A stretch of 64,000 nt of DNA from Alkaliphilus serpentinus (GTDB lineage Bacteria > Bacillota > Clostridia > Peptostreptococcales > Natronincolaceae): assembly GCF_009017255.1 (NCBI RefSeq), contig NZ_WBZB01000008.1, positions 1 through 64,000 on the forward strand, given 5' to 3'. The position numbers and the translations under genes are program-made. This document shows, piece after piece, positions 8,251-16,969 of this stretch (positions are counted from its first letter, which is position 1; each line of letters begins with the position of its first letter). The notes under the pieces are model-generated. The model worked only from the letters and a program-made list of their open reading frames with translations. It did no database searches and was not told the origin of the DNA.

Positions 8251-9291
8251 TTATGCATAAAGCTCTTGGTAAACCCTTCTTAATTCTGGATTCTCCCTCA
8301 TAATTTCAAGGGTAAGCTCTGCGTGTCCCTTTGTATAGCCGTTTCCTATAATCATGGTATTATCTCTACCTACTCCCTCTGCACCTAGGGCTGCCTTTGT
8401 AAAGCTGGTTGCCATGCTGAAGAAGTAAATTAATCCATCACTCTTTGCAGCTAATATACTGGCCATTTCAGTGTTGGCAACATTTACGCAGTTAATTACC
8501 ACATCTGCCATTTCTCCGCCGGTTACTTCTTTAACCTTATCCATAACCTCAACGGCATTGGTGGCATCTGCCACTATGAAATTGTCGGCTATGTTTAAGG
8601 ACATAACCCTTTCCTTAGATCCCTCACTGGGGGCCAAGCAAATTACCTGCCCATCCTTACCTGCCCTTTTCTTTGCTTCATATAAACATAGCATTCCAGA
8701 TTTACCTCCACCACCGATTACAACAACCTTGTGGCCTGGTTGAACCAGCTTGGCTGTTTGGGCGGGGGCTCCTGCAACATCTAACACGGATAATACAAGA
8801 TTCTGTGGCAAATCATTAGGAATGATGCTGTAGATTCCACTTTCAAATAAGATTGCCTTTCCCTTAATATCTACTTGATCAATTTCTTTACGAATGCTGA
8901 TAATTTCATGGATTTGAAGGGGAGTTAGAGATAAGGAAACCAATGTAGCAATTTTGTCTCCCACCTTTAGATTACTCTTTCCTTCTAGGGCTGTACCGAT
9001 TTTTTCTACGGTACCAATCAGCATTCCACCTGAGCCTGTTACAGGATTTTGGTGTTTTCCACGACTTTCCACGATGGCTAGCATGATTTCTTTAATTTTT
9101 TCTTCATTTCCATTGGCCTCTTGCTTTATCTGGGTAAAGCTGGCGGAATCAATATTTAATGTATGTACATCGATTAAAATCTCGTTGTCATATATCTCCA
9201 TGCTGTTATCAATTTTAACTGCTGGTTGAGGTAAAACTCCTTTAGGCTCTATAACCCTATGGGTACCGAATGGGCATCCTTTTTTCATCAT
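8251..9291 (-). CDS. kdd: L-erythro-3,5-diaminohexanoate dehydrogenase
   Basis: Oxidatively deaminates 3,5-diaminohexanoate to 5-amino-3-oxohexanoate with NAD(P), the step after lysine 5,6-aminomutase. The 346 residues open with the family signature KKGCPFGTHRVIEPKGVLPQPA. They carry a zinc-less MDR-like fold with a Rossmann segment VVVIGGGGKSGMLC around residue 190. GGAGG precedes the ATG at 9291 by 5 bases and a second ATG (9288) by 8, so either may be used. It is the first gene behind the sigma-54 promoter at about 9347-9363 and so probably heads the kdd-kamABCDE transcript. Confidence 0.93.
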   Translation of the reverse strand: MMKKGCPFGTHRVIEPKGVLPQPAVKIDNSMEIYDNEILIDVHTLNIDSASFTQIKQEANGNEEKIKEIMLAIVESRGKHQNPVTGSGGMLIGTVEKIGTALEGKSNLKVGDKIATLVSLSLTPLQIHEIISIRKEIDQVDIKGKAILFESGIYSIIPNDLPQNLVLSVLDVAGAPAQTAKLVQPGHKVVVIGGGGKSGMLCLYEAKKRAGKDGQVICLAPSEGSKERVMSLNIADNFIVADATNAVEVMDKVKEVTGGEMADVVINCVNVANTEMASILAAKSDGLIYFFSMATSFTKAALGAEGVGRDNTMIIGNGYTKGHAELTLEIMRENPELRRVYQELYA

Positions 9292-9345
9292 TACTTCCTC
9301 CTTAAAAATATTAAAATGATATTATTTTAGTCCATTTATGATAAA

Positions 9346-9363
9346 TAGCAATTATTATGCCAA
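9346..9363 (-). promoter_or_regulatory. Sigma-54 (-24/-12) promoter of kdd-kam operon
   Basis: The minus strand reads TTGGCATAATAATTGCTA. GG and GC are separated by exactly 10 bases, matching the TGGCAY-N5-TTGCW consensus. The predicted start point near 9336 leaves about 45 nt of leader before kdd. The adjacent gene encodes a sigma-54 activator. Confidence 0.85.
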
Positions 9364-9389
9364 TAAGTAATATCAATACTAAGTGGCTG

Positions 9390-9410
9390 TATAATAAGGC
9401 TTCTATTATA
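9390..9410. promoter_or_regulatory. Candidate upstream activator site
   Basis: The inverted repeat TATAATA-N7-TATTATA starts about 27 bp upstream of the -24 element, between activator gene and promoter. It is the best symmetric site for the Fis-type HTH of the neighbouring activator, but it is AT-rich and a single copy, so the assignment is tentative. Confidence 0.3.
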
Positions 9411-9445
9411 TTCTTATGTAAGTAGACCATAATTATCAGCCCGGG

Positions 9446-9476
9446 AAAATAAAAAATTGCCGAATTTTAGGCAATT
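9446..9476 (-). terminator. Terminator overlapping the end of the sigma-54 activator gene
   Basis: AATTGCC (9455-9461) pairs with GGCAATT (9470-9476), followed on the minus strand by a T-rich run. The stem includes the last bases of the coding sequence and should separate the activator transcript from kdd. Confidence 0.75.
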
Positions 9477-10863
9477 ATTTTATTTTTAGCTTTTTCATTT
9501 TATATTGTAGAGTTTGTCTAGGTATCTGCAAAGCCTTTGCTGCGTTGGTTACGTTTCCTTCTGCCTCCTTTATGGCAGAAGCTATGGCCTTTCTCTCCGC
9601 CTCTATTAAGACCTCCCTAAGGGAAAATCCTGTAGAATCTTCAATGGTTTCCAGGGTCCTTTGAAGATGTTGAGGTAAATCTCCATCCTTTATATAATTC
9701 CCCTCCAGCACATTCATGGCCCCTTCAATTACATGCTTTAGTTCCCTAACATTGCCTGGCCAAGGATAGCTGATAAAGGTTTTTAGCACATTATCCTCTA
9801 CACCAATCACCGTCTTGTCTAGCTTTTCATTAAACTGTCGAACAAAATAGTCCACCAATAGGGGGATATCCTCTTTACGTTCCTTTAGATCTGGTACCCT
9901 TAAGGATACAACATTCAACCGATAGAATAAATCACTTCTTATGAGCCTATTCTCCAAAGCCTCCATCGGATTGATATTCATGGCTGCGATTATTCGTACA
10001 TCCACCTCACGGGTTCTGATGTCTCCAACCCTTCTAATGGAGGATTCCTCTAAAACCCTCAAAAGCTTAGCTTGAAGCTCAATGGGCATAGAATTTATTT
10101 CATCTAAAAACAAGGTTCCACCATTGGCTAGCTCAAAGAGCCCCGGGCGATGGTCAGCTCCGGTAAAGGTTCCCTTAACGGTTCCAAATAGGATGCTTTC
10201 CAATAGGGTAGGAGGTATAGCCGCACAATTTTGAGCGATAAAGGGTTTGTTTCGCCTGTTACTGGCATTATGGATGGACTGGACCACAAGCTCCTTGCCA
10301 CTTCCTGTATTACCATAAACCATTATGGAGGAAAGGCTTTCAGCTGCTTTTAGAGCCTTAGATTTTAATTTTAAGATTTCTTTGCTTTGTCCGATGATAT
10401 CCATAAAGGTGTACTTAGCAGTACCCTTGGTATCTTTGTTTCTCTTGGTCTCGTCTTTATAAAGCTGCTTTTGCAGGTCTAAAACCCTTTCTGATAAGGC
10501 CCTAACGGCTGTAATATCTCGAGAAATCTCTATTGCCCCTAATATTTTTTTACCCTCCATTACGGGTAAGGAGGAATTGATTGTGGTTATACGGTAGCCT
10601 CTAAAATTTACAAAGGTTTGTTGAAGGTTTAGTATGGGCCTGCCGGTTGCCATTACCTGCAAAAGGGTACTGGTTTCCTCCGTAAGGGATGGATAGACCT
10701 CTAGGATATTCCGACCAATGGCCTCTTCACGATTGACATTATCCAGCTTTGCAGCCGCTTCATTACAATAGATTATTTTGCCTTTACGATCAATAATTTG
10801 AACACCTTCTCCTATATTGTCCAGCAGTTCTTCAATATGATGACGGGATAGAAACCATTCCAT
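9475..10863 (-). CDS. Sigma-54-dependent transcriptional activator (PAS-AAA-Fis), probable regulator of lysine fermentation
   Basis: An N-terminal PAS sensor domain (about 8-115) is followed by the sigma-54 AAA+ domain with Walker A GNTGSGKE, a GTFTGA loop (GAFTGA with A to T), Walker B GGTLFLDEI and the arginine-finger region LFYRLNVVSLRVPDL. A C-terminal Fis-type helix-turn-helix follows (NVTNAAKALQIPRQTLQYKMKK). It should bind upstream DNA and remodel sigma-54 RNA polymerase in response to a small-molecule or redox signal; the ligand is unknown. The gene lies directly upstream of a -24/-12 promoter, so control of kdd-kam is the simplest reading. A GTG at 10878 opens the frame, but GGCGGA before the ATG at 10863 supports the shorter start. 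Confidence 0.92.
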   Translation of the reverse strand: MEWFLSRHHIEELLDNIGEGVQIIDRKGKIIYCNEAAAKLDNVNREEAIGRNILEVYPSLTEETSTLLQVMATGRPILNLQQTFVNFRGYRITTINSSLPVMEGKKILGAIEISRDITAVRALSERVLDLQKQLYKDETKRNKDTKGTAKYTFMDIIGQSKEILKLKSKALKAAESLSSIMVYGNTGSGKELVVQSIHNASNRRNKPFIAQNCAAIPPTLLESILFGTVKGTFTGADHRPGLFELANGGTLFLDEINSMPIELQAKLLRVLEESSIRRVGDIRTREVDVRIIAAMNINPMEALENRLIRSDLFYRLNVVSLRVPDLKERKEDIPLLVDYFVRQFNEKLDKTVIGVEDNVLKTFISYPWPGNVRELKHVIEGAMNVLEGNYIKDGDLPQHLQRTLETIEDSTGFSLREVLIEAERKAIASAIKEAEGNVTNAAKALQIPRQTLQYKMKKLKIK

Positions 10864-10995
10864 AAAATATCCGCCCACTTTCCGGCCATAAAAAGCCCAT
10901 TAATCGGCACTTCTTCTATTATTGTACCTTATTAATGGGTTTATTACAAATTATTATTACGTGTTTTTTAAATGCTGATGACTAATTTCCATTGC

Positions 10996-11109
10996 TTATA
11001 TCTTTTTAAGCTCTTCCACACCATACATGAAAAATGTTAATATTACCATAATTGCTCCAGTAGCTATAGGTAGCATCGAAGGATTAATTTTATCCACCAG
11101 AAATCCCAA
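10996..11109 (-). pseudogene. C-terminal remnant of an MFS transporter
   Basis: This frame encodes about 37 residues (GFLVDKINPSMLPIATGAIM, then VILTFFMYGVEELKKI and a stop). It lines up with the loop and last transmembrane helix of MFS drug-efflux proteins such as the intact one at 26734-27972 (GKAADTIGPAILVVGSGAFM...). A TAG lies in frame a few codons upstream and no further MFS sequence is seen, so only the tail remains. A TTG could serve as a start for a tiny protein, but a decayed fragment is more likely. Confidence 0.5.
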
Positions 11110-11148
11110 TGATTGCCTCTAAAGGAGTCTAACCTTCACATAAAGTGC

Positions 11149-12225
11149 CTACTGCTCCAAAAACCCTTCCCCTAAAGACTTATCCTCGTTGGGAGCTGCC
11201 TTCCTGCCTGGGATCATAAGAATTATCATAGTGGTCAGTATAAATACATTAACCTTTAAAAAATCCATCATTATAGGTGTTAGGCCATTTTCCAGTCTGA
11301 GCTTCCATGAATTATACAAGTCCTTTAAAATGCTTGTATAGCTTTCTAAAGCTAAAAAGTTATCAGGAAAAAAGTCTTTATCAATGCGAGTATAGGTTGC
11401 AATTTTATACATTGCATATATGGCTGCTAATTCAATAAGGATTTTAAATGCAGTATTAATAATATCCTTTATGTTTATGCTTATATATCTAAATATACTC
11501 ATTTCAAGTTTCCTGATTTGATAATCCTCATATCTTATTCTAAGGTTCTCCTTAAGACTTTTGTATATCTTTACAGCTATATTAAGTAATATGGATATTA
11601 AAATAATAATTGATATATTTCTATAAAAATAAGCAACATTCATGTATTTAATCGAATTAATTACAGTATATGGGTTGTTATTAATTGACTCCATAATGTT
11701 ATTTGCTCTTAGATGAAAGTTTTTATATTCACCTCCGGTATAGGGCTGAAATCGTACTATTACTCTACTCCAGTTATCATTTAACATGTCTTTGTTATAG
11801 GGGATATATATAAGATCACTGTTTTTTATTACACCCTTCACTTCATAGGTGATGCCATAAATAGAAATATTCTTTCCAACAGCATCAGCTGTTCTGAAGT
11901 ATTTATCTGAAACTCTATCTCCTAATGCCACAACATTTCTATCATTTCTGGTGATGAAATCCCCTTGTTCCATCTTTATATTTTTAAATAACAGATCATT
12001 GCCTGTTGTCATAATCGTTTTGAAACCAGCAGTACTGCCTTCATAATTTATAGAATAGTTCAGTAAATTTGTTCCATAGGTGATCCTTTCTAGTACTTCA
12101 TAATCTAAAGGCCCATCCAACCTCAGCTCGACACCCATCAAATTATAGTTATTGCTTATGTATAGGCTGGCTGCCATAAGGAGGAGAAGTAAAGCTAGAG
12201 TAATCAAAATTTTTTTTATTTCCAA
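11149..12225 (-). CDS. MacB-like membrane protein (ABC permease-type with extracytoplasmic domain)
   Basis: 358 residues. A membrane anchor (7-24) is followed by an extracellular region of about 180 residues with MacB periplasmic-core features (ALGDRVSDKYFRTADAVGKNISIYGITYEVKGVI). Hydrophobic segments follow at about 203-220, 258-280 and 322-342. This is the architecture of a MacB/FtsX-type permease, but no nucleotide-binding domain is encoded nearby. It overlaps the preceding HlyD-like gene by 10 bp, so the pair is co-translated; adaptor plus MacB-like protein suggests an export or envelope role. It closes the five-gene operon. The substrate cannot be told. Confidence 0.6.
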   Translation of the reverse strand: MEIKKILITLALLLLLMAASLYISNNYNLMGVELRLDGPLDYEVLERITYGTNLLNYSINYEGSTAGFKTIMTTGNDLLFKNIKMEQGDFITRNDRNVVALGDRVSDKYFRTADAVGKNISIYGITYEVKGVIKNSDLIYIPYNKDMLNDNWSRVIVRFQPYTGGEYKNFHLRANNIMESINNNPYTVINSIKYMNVAYFYRNISIIILISILLNIAVKIYKSLKENLRIRYEDYQIRKLEMSIFRYISINIKDIINTAFKILIELAAIYAMYKIATYTRIDKDFFPDNFLALESYTSILKDLYNSWKLRLENGLTPIMMDFLKVNVFILTTMIILMIPGRKAAPNEDKSLGEGFLEQ

Positions 12226-13505
12226 TTCACCCTCACTCCATCCTTAATTTTATAGGATAAGTTGTTGATAATTAAATTTTCAGCATAAGCCTCCAGCCCC
12301 TTTACTGCAACGCTTAGATCCCCTATGGTTTCCATAATAATTATTATTTCCTTTGCAGTATATTTTGTTCCTAAAACTCCTTCTTCGGCTTCTACAATAT
12401 AAACAACCCCGCTTTTCCCCTCCTGAAAGCCTTCTGTAGGGATTATTGCAGCCTTGGGAATAACATAGGACCCGTTCACATTCTTAAGAATAGTACCATC
12501 TAAAACTGATCCCAATAAAGGTTTTCCCTTTATACCCTCATCAAATATGCCCTCGATTTTTATCAATCTATTTTGAGATATTTTGCTAATATTGGTAAGC
12601 TTCACATCTAAAGTCTTGTTTTTTGAATCCTCACGAAATCTTATAGATGTTCCCAGTTCTAAGAGTTCTTGGTCATTCTCATTCACATATCCAACAATTT
12701 TAACTGTATCATAGCCCTCTGCCTCAGCTATTTCTACAATTGGGGTGTCCTTTCTTAAAATAACCTTAGGGTTATTAACATTAAGTATTACCCCCGAAGC
12801 AGCTGCATAATAGATGCCATCTTTATCAATAGTTGAATAGAATTCATTTTTAATATTTAAATGGGCAATTTCAATTTTATAATTGTTAATTATATAATCT
12901 ATGTTTTTGAGACTAATTTCTGCTTCTTTTTGTGAAAATTCATAATTTGACTTAGCCTTCTCCAGATCAGCTTTAATATCTTTTATTCTTTCCTTAGCCC
13001 TTTTAATATCTGCATATGGTATTGCCCCTGCTTGGTGTAAAATCTCAGTATCTTTTAAGTTCAACTCTTCCTTTTCTAAAGTATCTATAATTTCATCAAT
13101 ACTTATTTCTTCCCTGTGGAGATTCCAAAGAATTCTTTCCTTTTTCATTTCTTCATTTTCTATTTTTAGCTTCAAATCCGTCAATGGGTCTTGACTTATA
13201 AAATTACCGTATGTAGGATCTATTTTAAAGACTGGATCACCTTCTTTTACTCTGTCTCCTACATTGACAAAATAGGAGTCAACAACAATGTCTCTTTCAA
13301 GGAGTACCTTTAAGATCTCCCGAGGTTCTATAGCTCCCTGCAACTTGAGGGTTTTTGATATGTTTTGTTCCTTTACTATCCTAACGGTTTGAACTTCAGT
13401 AATAAAAAAACCTGATACTGTCTTTGAGAAGAAGCCTAATATAAAAATTAAAACAATGAATTCTACCGAAAGCCTTTTTAATCCCTTTAGTATAGAACTA
13501 TTCAT
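12216..13505 (-). CDS. HlyD/MacA-like membrane fusion (adaptor) protein
   Basis: 429 residues with one N-terminal membrane anchor (13-35). The beta-barrel/lipoyl half-motifs (LQGAIEPREILKVLLERD, YFVNVGDRVKEGDPVFKIDP) are followed by a long alpha-hairpin coiled coil (about 100-210), then the second lipoyl half and barrel (GVILNVNNPKVILRKDTPIVEIAE). Family role: an adaptor linking inner-membrane exporters to the exterior. In Gram-positives such proteins pair with MacB-type ABC exporters, as with the overlapping downstream gene. Unusually, it directly follows two sugar-importer permease genes, with its first base shared with the last base of the upstream stop region. Confidence 0.8.
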   Translation of the reverse strand: MNSSILKGLKRLSVEFIVLIFILGFFSKTVSGFFITEVQTVRIVKEQNISKTLKLQGAIEPREILKVLLERDIVVDSYFVNVGDRVKEGDPVFKIDPTYGNFISQDPLTDLKLKIENEEMKKERILWNLHREEISIDEIIDTLEKEELNLKDTEILHQAGAIPYADIKRAKERIKDIKADLEKAKSNYEFSQKEAEISLKNIDYIINNYKIEIAHLNIKNEFYSTIDKDGIYYAAASGVILNVNNPKVILRKDTPIVEIAEAEGYDTVKIVGYVNENDQELLELGTSIRFREDSKNKTLDVKLTNISKISQNRLIKIEGIFDEGIKGKPLLGSVLDGTILKNVNGSYVIPKAAIIPTEGFQEGKSGVVYIVEAEEGVLGTKYTAKEIIIIMETIGDLSVAVKGLEAYAENLIINNLSYKIKDGVRVNWK

Positions 13506-14320
13506 TATTTCATACCCCCTACATTTAATCCTTCATTCAGATATTTATGTCCCTTTGTAAAGATTAATATCGCCGGAAACATATATAATGTTGCAGCACT
13601 ATAGAAGATATTAAAATCCTTATAATATATTGTTTCTAGGAAAACCGAAAGGGGCAATATTTCTTGTGAACTTATAAAAATGACTGCCTGTTCAATGATG
13701 TTCCAGTTGTCTATAAAGGAAAGTATAACAAGGGTAAAAACCGCTGGTCTGATTGCCGGAAGGATAATACTGAAAAATAATCTAATATCCCCTGCTCCAT
13801 CCACCCTGGAGGCCTCAATTATATCGTTGGGTATGTCTCTTATAAACTGTCTTAAAAGGAAAACCCCAAAGGATGTAAAAATACCAGGAAATATAATTGC
13901 TTTAAGGGTGTCTAGAAATTTTAGGTTAAAGGTCTTTTGCAAATTATCAAACATAATATAATTGGGCACCATAGTTACCTGGAAGGGTAAAATGATTACT
14001 AAAATATACAGAAGAAAAATAAAATCTCTTCCCGGAAACTCCATTTTAGCAAAGGCATAGGCAGCAAAAACGCCTACCAGTATCTGCCCTAAAATAATAA
14101 TTGTTGTTAACTTAACTGAGTTTAGAAAATAATAAAAGTATTCCCCTTTAAATATAGCTAAATCAAAATATTGATTTAAAGAGAACCTATCAGGTAATAT
14201 CTCTATTTTATTTGTCTCCAATTGTCTTGCATCCATAAAGGAATTTGAAACTGTATACACAATTGGTAGAATAAAAATAATAGCAATAACAATAATTAAA
14301 ATATAAAGAATTGGCTTCAT
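13505..14320 (-). CDS. Carbohydrate ABC transporter permease, MalG/UgpE-like
   Basis: 271-residue inner-membrane permease of the CUT1 type with six predicted helices. The EAA loop is clear: IIEASRVDGAGDIRLFFSIILPAIRPA (about 165-191), which contacts an ATPase such as MsmK or MalK. The N-terminus is a single helix (ILYILIIVIAIIFILPIVY) followed by an extracytoplasmic MalG-like segment. It pairs with the upstream MalF-like gene 24 bp away. No ATPase gene lies in the cluster, so a shared ATPase encoded elsewhere is presumably used, as is common for CUT1 systems. Confidence 0.88.
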   Translation of the reverse strand: MKPILYILIIVIAIIFILPIVYTVSNSFMDARQLETNKIEILPDRFSLNQYFDLAIFKGEYFYYFLNSVKLTTIIILGQILVGVFAAYAFAKMEFPGRDFIFLLYILVIILPFQVTMVPNYIMFDNLQKTFNLKFLDTLKAIIFPGIFTSFGVFLLRQFIRDIPNDIIEASRVDGAGDIRLFFSIILPAIRPAVFTLVILSFIDNWNIIEQAVIFISSQEILPLSVFLETIYYKDFNIFYSAATLYMFPAILIFTKGHKYLNEGLNVGGMK

Positions 14321-14344
14321 GTTTTTCCCCTTCTCTTTGTAATA

Positions 14345-15214
14345 TTATTTTTCCAAGCCCTTTGAATATCTTTTATCCAGATAAAAAAACAAACCTGCAA
14401 ATGCAAATATCGCTAAGGCGAACATATATGATGCCGCTGTTAATCTTTGATAACTCAAGTTTCTAAAGGTATTGTTCATATAATGCTGCAGCATATATAT
14501 CTTTTGATTTGGATAGCCGCCCTCAAGTATAAAAACATCTCGAAAGACTTTAAAGGAGTTTATTACAGATACAATAAACACAAACACTGTAGAAGGTATT
14601 GTAAGGGGAAATATAACATGTCTTATCCTTTGTAAGTAATTGCTGCCATCAATTTTGGCTGCTTCTATAATGCTTTTATCCATACTGGTTAAGGCTGCTA
14701 AATAAATAATCAGATTATAGCCTACACTCCTCCATATGTAGATTAGTATAACTGCAATCATGGCATAGTCTGAATCAAGAATGCTAAAACTACTTGTAAA
14801 GAGCTTTCTAAAGAAACCCGATGTAACTGCCGAGGGTATAGCTATGGGTAGTATAATGGCTAATTTAATGTGCTTTGGAGGATTTATTTCATATATTACA
14901 AGGGCTAATAAAAAGGATATTGCTATAGCTAGGGTAACCCCTACAAGCATAAATAATAGGTTGTTTTTTAAAGCTAATCTGAAGGCTCCGCTACTTAACA
15001 CATCCTTATAATTTGAAAAGCCAACAAAGCTTTTAATAAAGCCACTTTTATAAAATGAGTATTTTATACCTTCAAGGAAGGGAATTATAAAGAAAATACT
15101 GAAGCCTATAAGGCTGGGAAGTATAAACAGATAGCCCTTTAGCTTTTTGATTTTTTTCCTAGCTAGTTTCTTTTTTTTCTTTTCTGGTTCCATTTTACTT
15201 AATGAGTCTTCCAA
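14345..15214 (-). CDS. Carbohydrate ABC transporter permease, MalF/UgpA-like
   Basis: 289 residues. A lysine-rich cytoplasmic N-terminus (KKKKKLARKKIKKLKG) precedes six transmembrane segments and the EAA loop SIIEAAKIDGSNYLQRIRHVIFPLTIPS (about 180-207). This marks a CUT1-family importer permease. The frame opens with a TTG at 15214 (weak GAAGGG upstream); an ATG at 15193 is an alternative seven residues in, and neither has a strong ribosome site. It lies 67 bp downstream of the binding-protein gene and forms the channel with the next gene product. Confidence 0.88.
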   Translation of the reverse strand: MEDSLSKMEPEKKKKKLARKKIKKLKGYLFILPSLIGFSIFFIIPFLEGIKYSFYKSGFIKSFVGFSNYKDVLSSGAFRLALKNNLLFMLVGVTLAIAISFLLALVIYEINPPKHIKLAIILPIAIPSAVTSGFFRKLFTSSFSILDSDYAMIAVILIYIWRSVGYNLIIYLAALTSMDKSIIEAAKIDGSNYLQRIRHVIFPLTIPSTVFVFIVSVINSFKVFRDVFILEGGYPNQKIYMLQHYMNNTFRNLSYQRLTAASYMFALAIFAFAGLFFYLDKRYSKGLEK

Positions 15215-15281
15215 TTAGCAGCACCCTTCCCTTGTATCTAAAGTAGCATTAATGCTATTTTTCATTTAGCATTTAATTAAC

Positions 15282-16661
15282 TCATTCATTTAAATACAGA
15301 TTCATTCTATTATCAAAATCCCTTAGCTCCTTCATTATTTCTTCACTGGTATATTTGTCATCAGCAAATACTATTTTAACAATTAATTTTACTAATTCAT
15401 CCTTTAGGTGTTCTTCTTTAGTGCCAGAATAAAGTCTGACCCTCTCATTATTCTTTATTTGATTTAGTACCTCTTCCCTTAAAGCAATTAGATCTTCATC
15501 TATTCCTTTCTCCTTTTCAATAGCTTTAATTTTATCCTCAATGGTTTTAACTACAGGAGCACTAAAGGATATAAAACTATCTTTACGTAGCTTTAATGGT
15601 TCGGTGTATAGCTTTAGTTGAGCCTCATCCCTTAATAAGTACTCTAGAAATTTCAAACCAGCCTCAATGTTTTTACCCTTTCCATTAACCAATAATCCCC
15701 AGTAATGTACATATCCAAATGGTTCGGGTAAAATAACTGTATCTGAAGCTCTAACATTACTACGAATCAGATAGGAGGAATAGTTTCGACTTGTTTCCAA
15801 AGAATTTAAAGTGTTTCTTGGAAACCTACTTAATATAAAGAAATCATCTTTTCTACTGGAAAGCCATAATTCCCTTGATTCTACTCTTTCATCGGATTGG
15901 GGGGAAAAAATCATATTATAATAGTTCTTATAAGTGTAGTTTTCATTTATTGTGAACAAATCAGAATATAGTAGTATTTCCCTGATTTTTTCAATCCATT
16001 TGACTGTATTCTCATTAGCCATTTTACTTTCCCCGTTTTCATTTAAAAATGGCCCAAACTCTTTTATTTCAATTTCAATAATCTCCCCAAATAACTCCCG
16101 AGACATATGCACCTTTCTATCCTCATACGATTTATATGCAACATAACGATAATCGGTAACGGACCAGTCTAAGCTAGGCTCTGGCAATTCTAATTCTGCT
16201 AGAACAATTTTATTTAACAAAGTTCCTCTTTCACCCATACCCATTGGTACAAGATATCCATCCCTGAGACTTTCATATATATTTTCATAATTAGGTATTA
16301 GCTCTTCTATTTCTAAGGCAACCCCTTGTCGAACCAAATCATTATACTCTTCTAATGCACCAATTAATACTAATGTTGGCCCATCATCTAAGTAAAAGTC
16401 AGCATTTCTGCTTTGTATGTACTCCTCTTGACTGTTAGCAGGCTTCCTTATTATATTTACCTTAATTCCTGTTTCTCTAGTGAATTCTTCAACGAATAGG
16501 TTTAGATGGGCCATATAACCATCAGTGAAACTATCCACTGGAGACATAACTATTGTAATCTCATTTTCATCTACTTTATTAGAATCTGCTGTTCCTCCAG
16601 TACATGCTACAGCTGATATTAGTATAAATAATGATAAAATGACTGATAATACTTTCTTCAT
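15282..16661 (-). CDS. Extracellular solute-binding lipoprotein (sugar-type ABC importer)
   Basis: About 459 residues with a lipoprotein signal (MKKVLSVILSLFILISAVAC) giving an acylated cysteine, then a family-1-like binding fold (ITIVMSPVDSF..., FTRETGIKVNIIRKP, ...EAGLKFLEYLLRDEAQLKLY). Family role: captures a sugar or oligosaccharide and hands it to the MalF/MalG-like permeases encoded next. The reading frame extends to 16697, but the signal peptide begins at the ATG at 16661 with AGGAG upstream, so that start is used. It is the first gene of the hybrid operon with the adaptor and MacB-like protein; the ligand is not evident. Confidence 0.85.
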   Translation of the reverse strand: MKKVLSVILSLFILISAVACTGGTADSNKVDENEITIVMSPVDSFTDGYMAHLNLFVEEFTRETGIKVNIIRKPANSQEEYIQSRNADFYLDDGPTLVLIGALEEYNDLVRQGVALEIEELIPNYENIYESLRDGYLVPMGMGERGTLLNKIVLAELELPEPSLDWSVTDYRYVAYKSYEDRKVHMSRELFGEIIEIEIKEFGPFLNENGESKMANENTVKWIEKIREILLYSDLFTINENYTYKNYYNMIFSPQSDERVESRELWLSSRKDDFFILSRFPRNTLNSLETSRNYSSYLIRSNVRASDTVILPEPFGYVHYWGLLVNGKGKNIEAGLKFLEYLLRDEAQLKLYTEPLKLRKDSFISFSAPVVKTIEDKIKAIEKEKGIDEDLIALREEVLNQIKNNERVRLYSGTKEEHLKDELVKLIVKIVFADDKYTSEEIMKELRDFDNRMNLYLNE

Positions 16662-16747
16662 TTCCCCACACTCCTTTTTAAATAAGTTTTTACACAAATA
16701 CTATATGCCGTAAATGCCACTTACTTAAATACTGATCCATACTACAA

Positions 16748-16969
16748 TTAACAATCTTTTAATGTGACAAAAGCTAAACTCCTTGTACTATTCCTTTTCT
16801 TACTTCTAATAACACTAAGATTTCTACGCCATAAGTAATAGCCATTTAATACTTTTAACTCCTTATTTGTAAAATCATTAAATAAGTCTTCTTCAAGAAT
16901 GTTTAATAGTTTAGATTTATTATGTAAGTTTAAATACATAAAATAAATAATAGAGCATTCTATTATCAT
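16748..16969 (-). CDS. Small hypothetical protein or gene remnant
   Basis: A 73-codon frame rich in K, R, L and N (KSKLLNILEEDLFNDFTNKE, then LKVLNGYYLWRRNLS). I recognise no family. It lies co-directionally upstream of the binding-protein gene, has no convincing Shine-Dalgarno sequence, and begins with a hydrophobic but irregular stretch. It may be the tail of a decayed regulator or chance coding. Confidence 0.25.
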   Translation of the reverse strand: MIIECSIIYFMYLNLHNKSKLLNILEEDLFNDFTNKELKVLNGYYLWRRNLSVIRSKKRNSTRSLAFVTLKDC

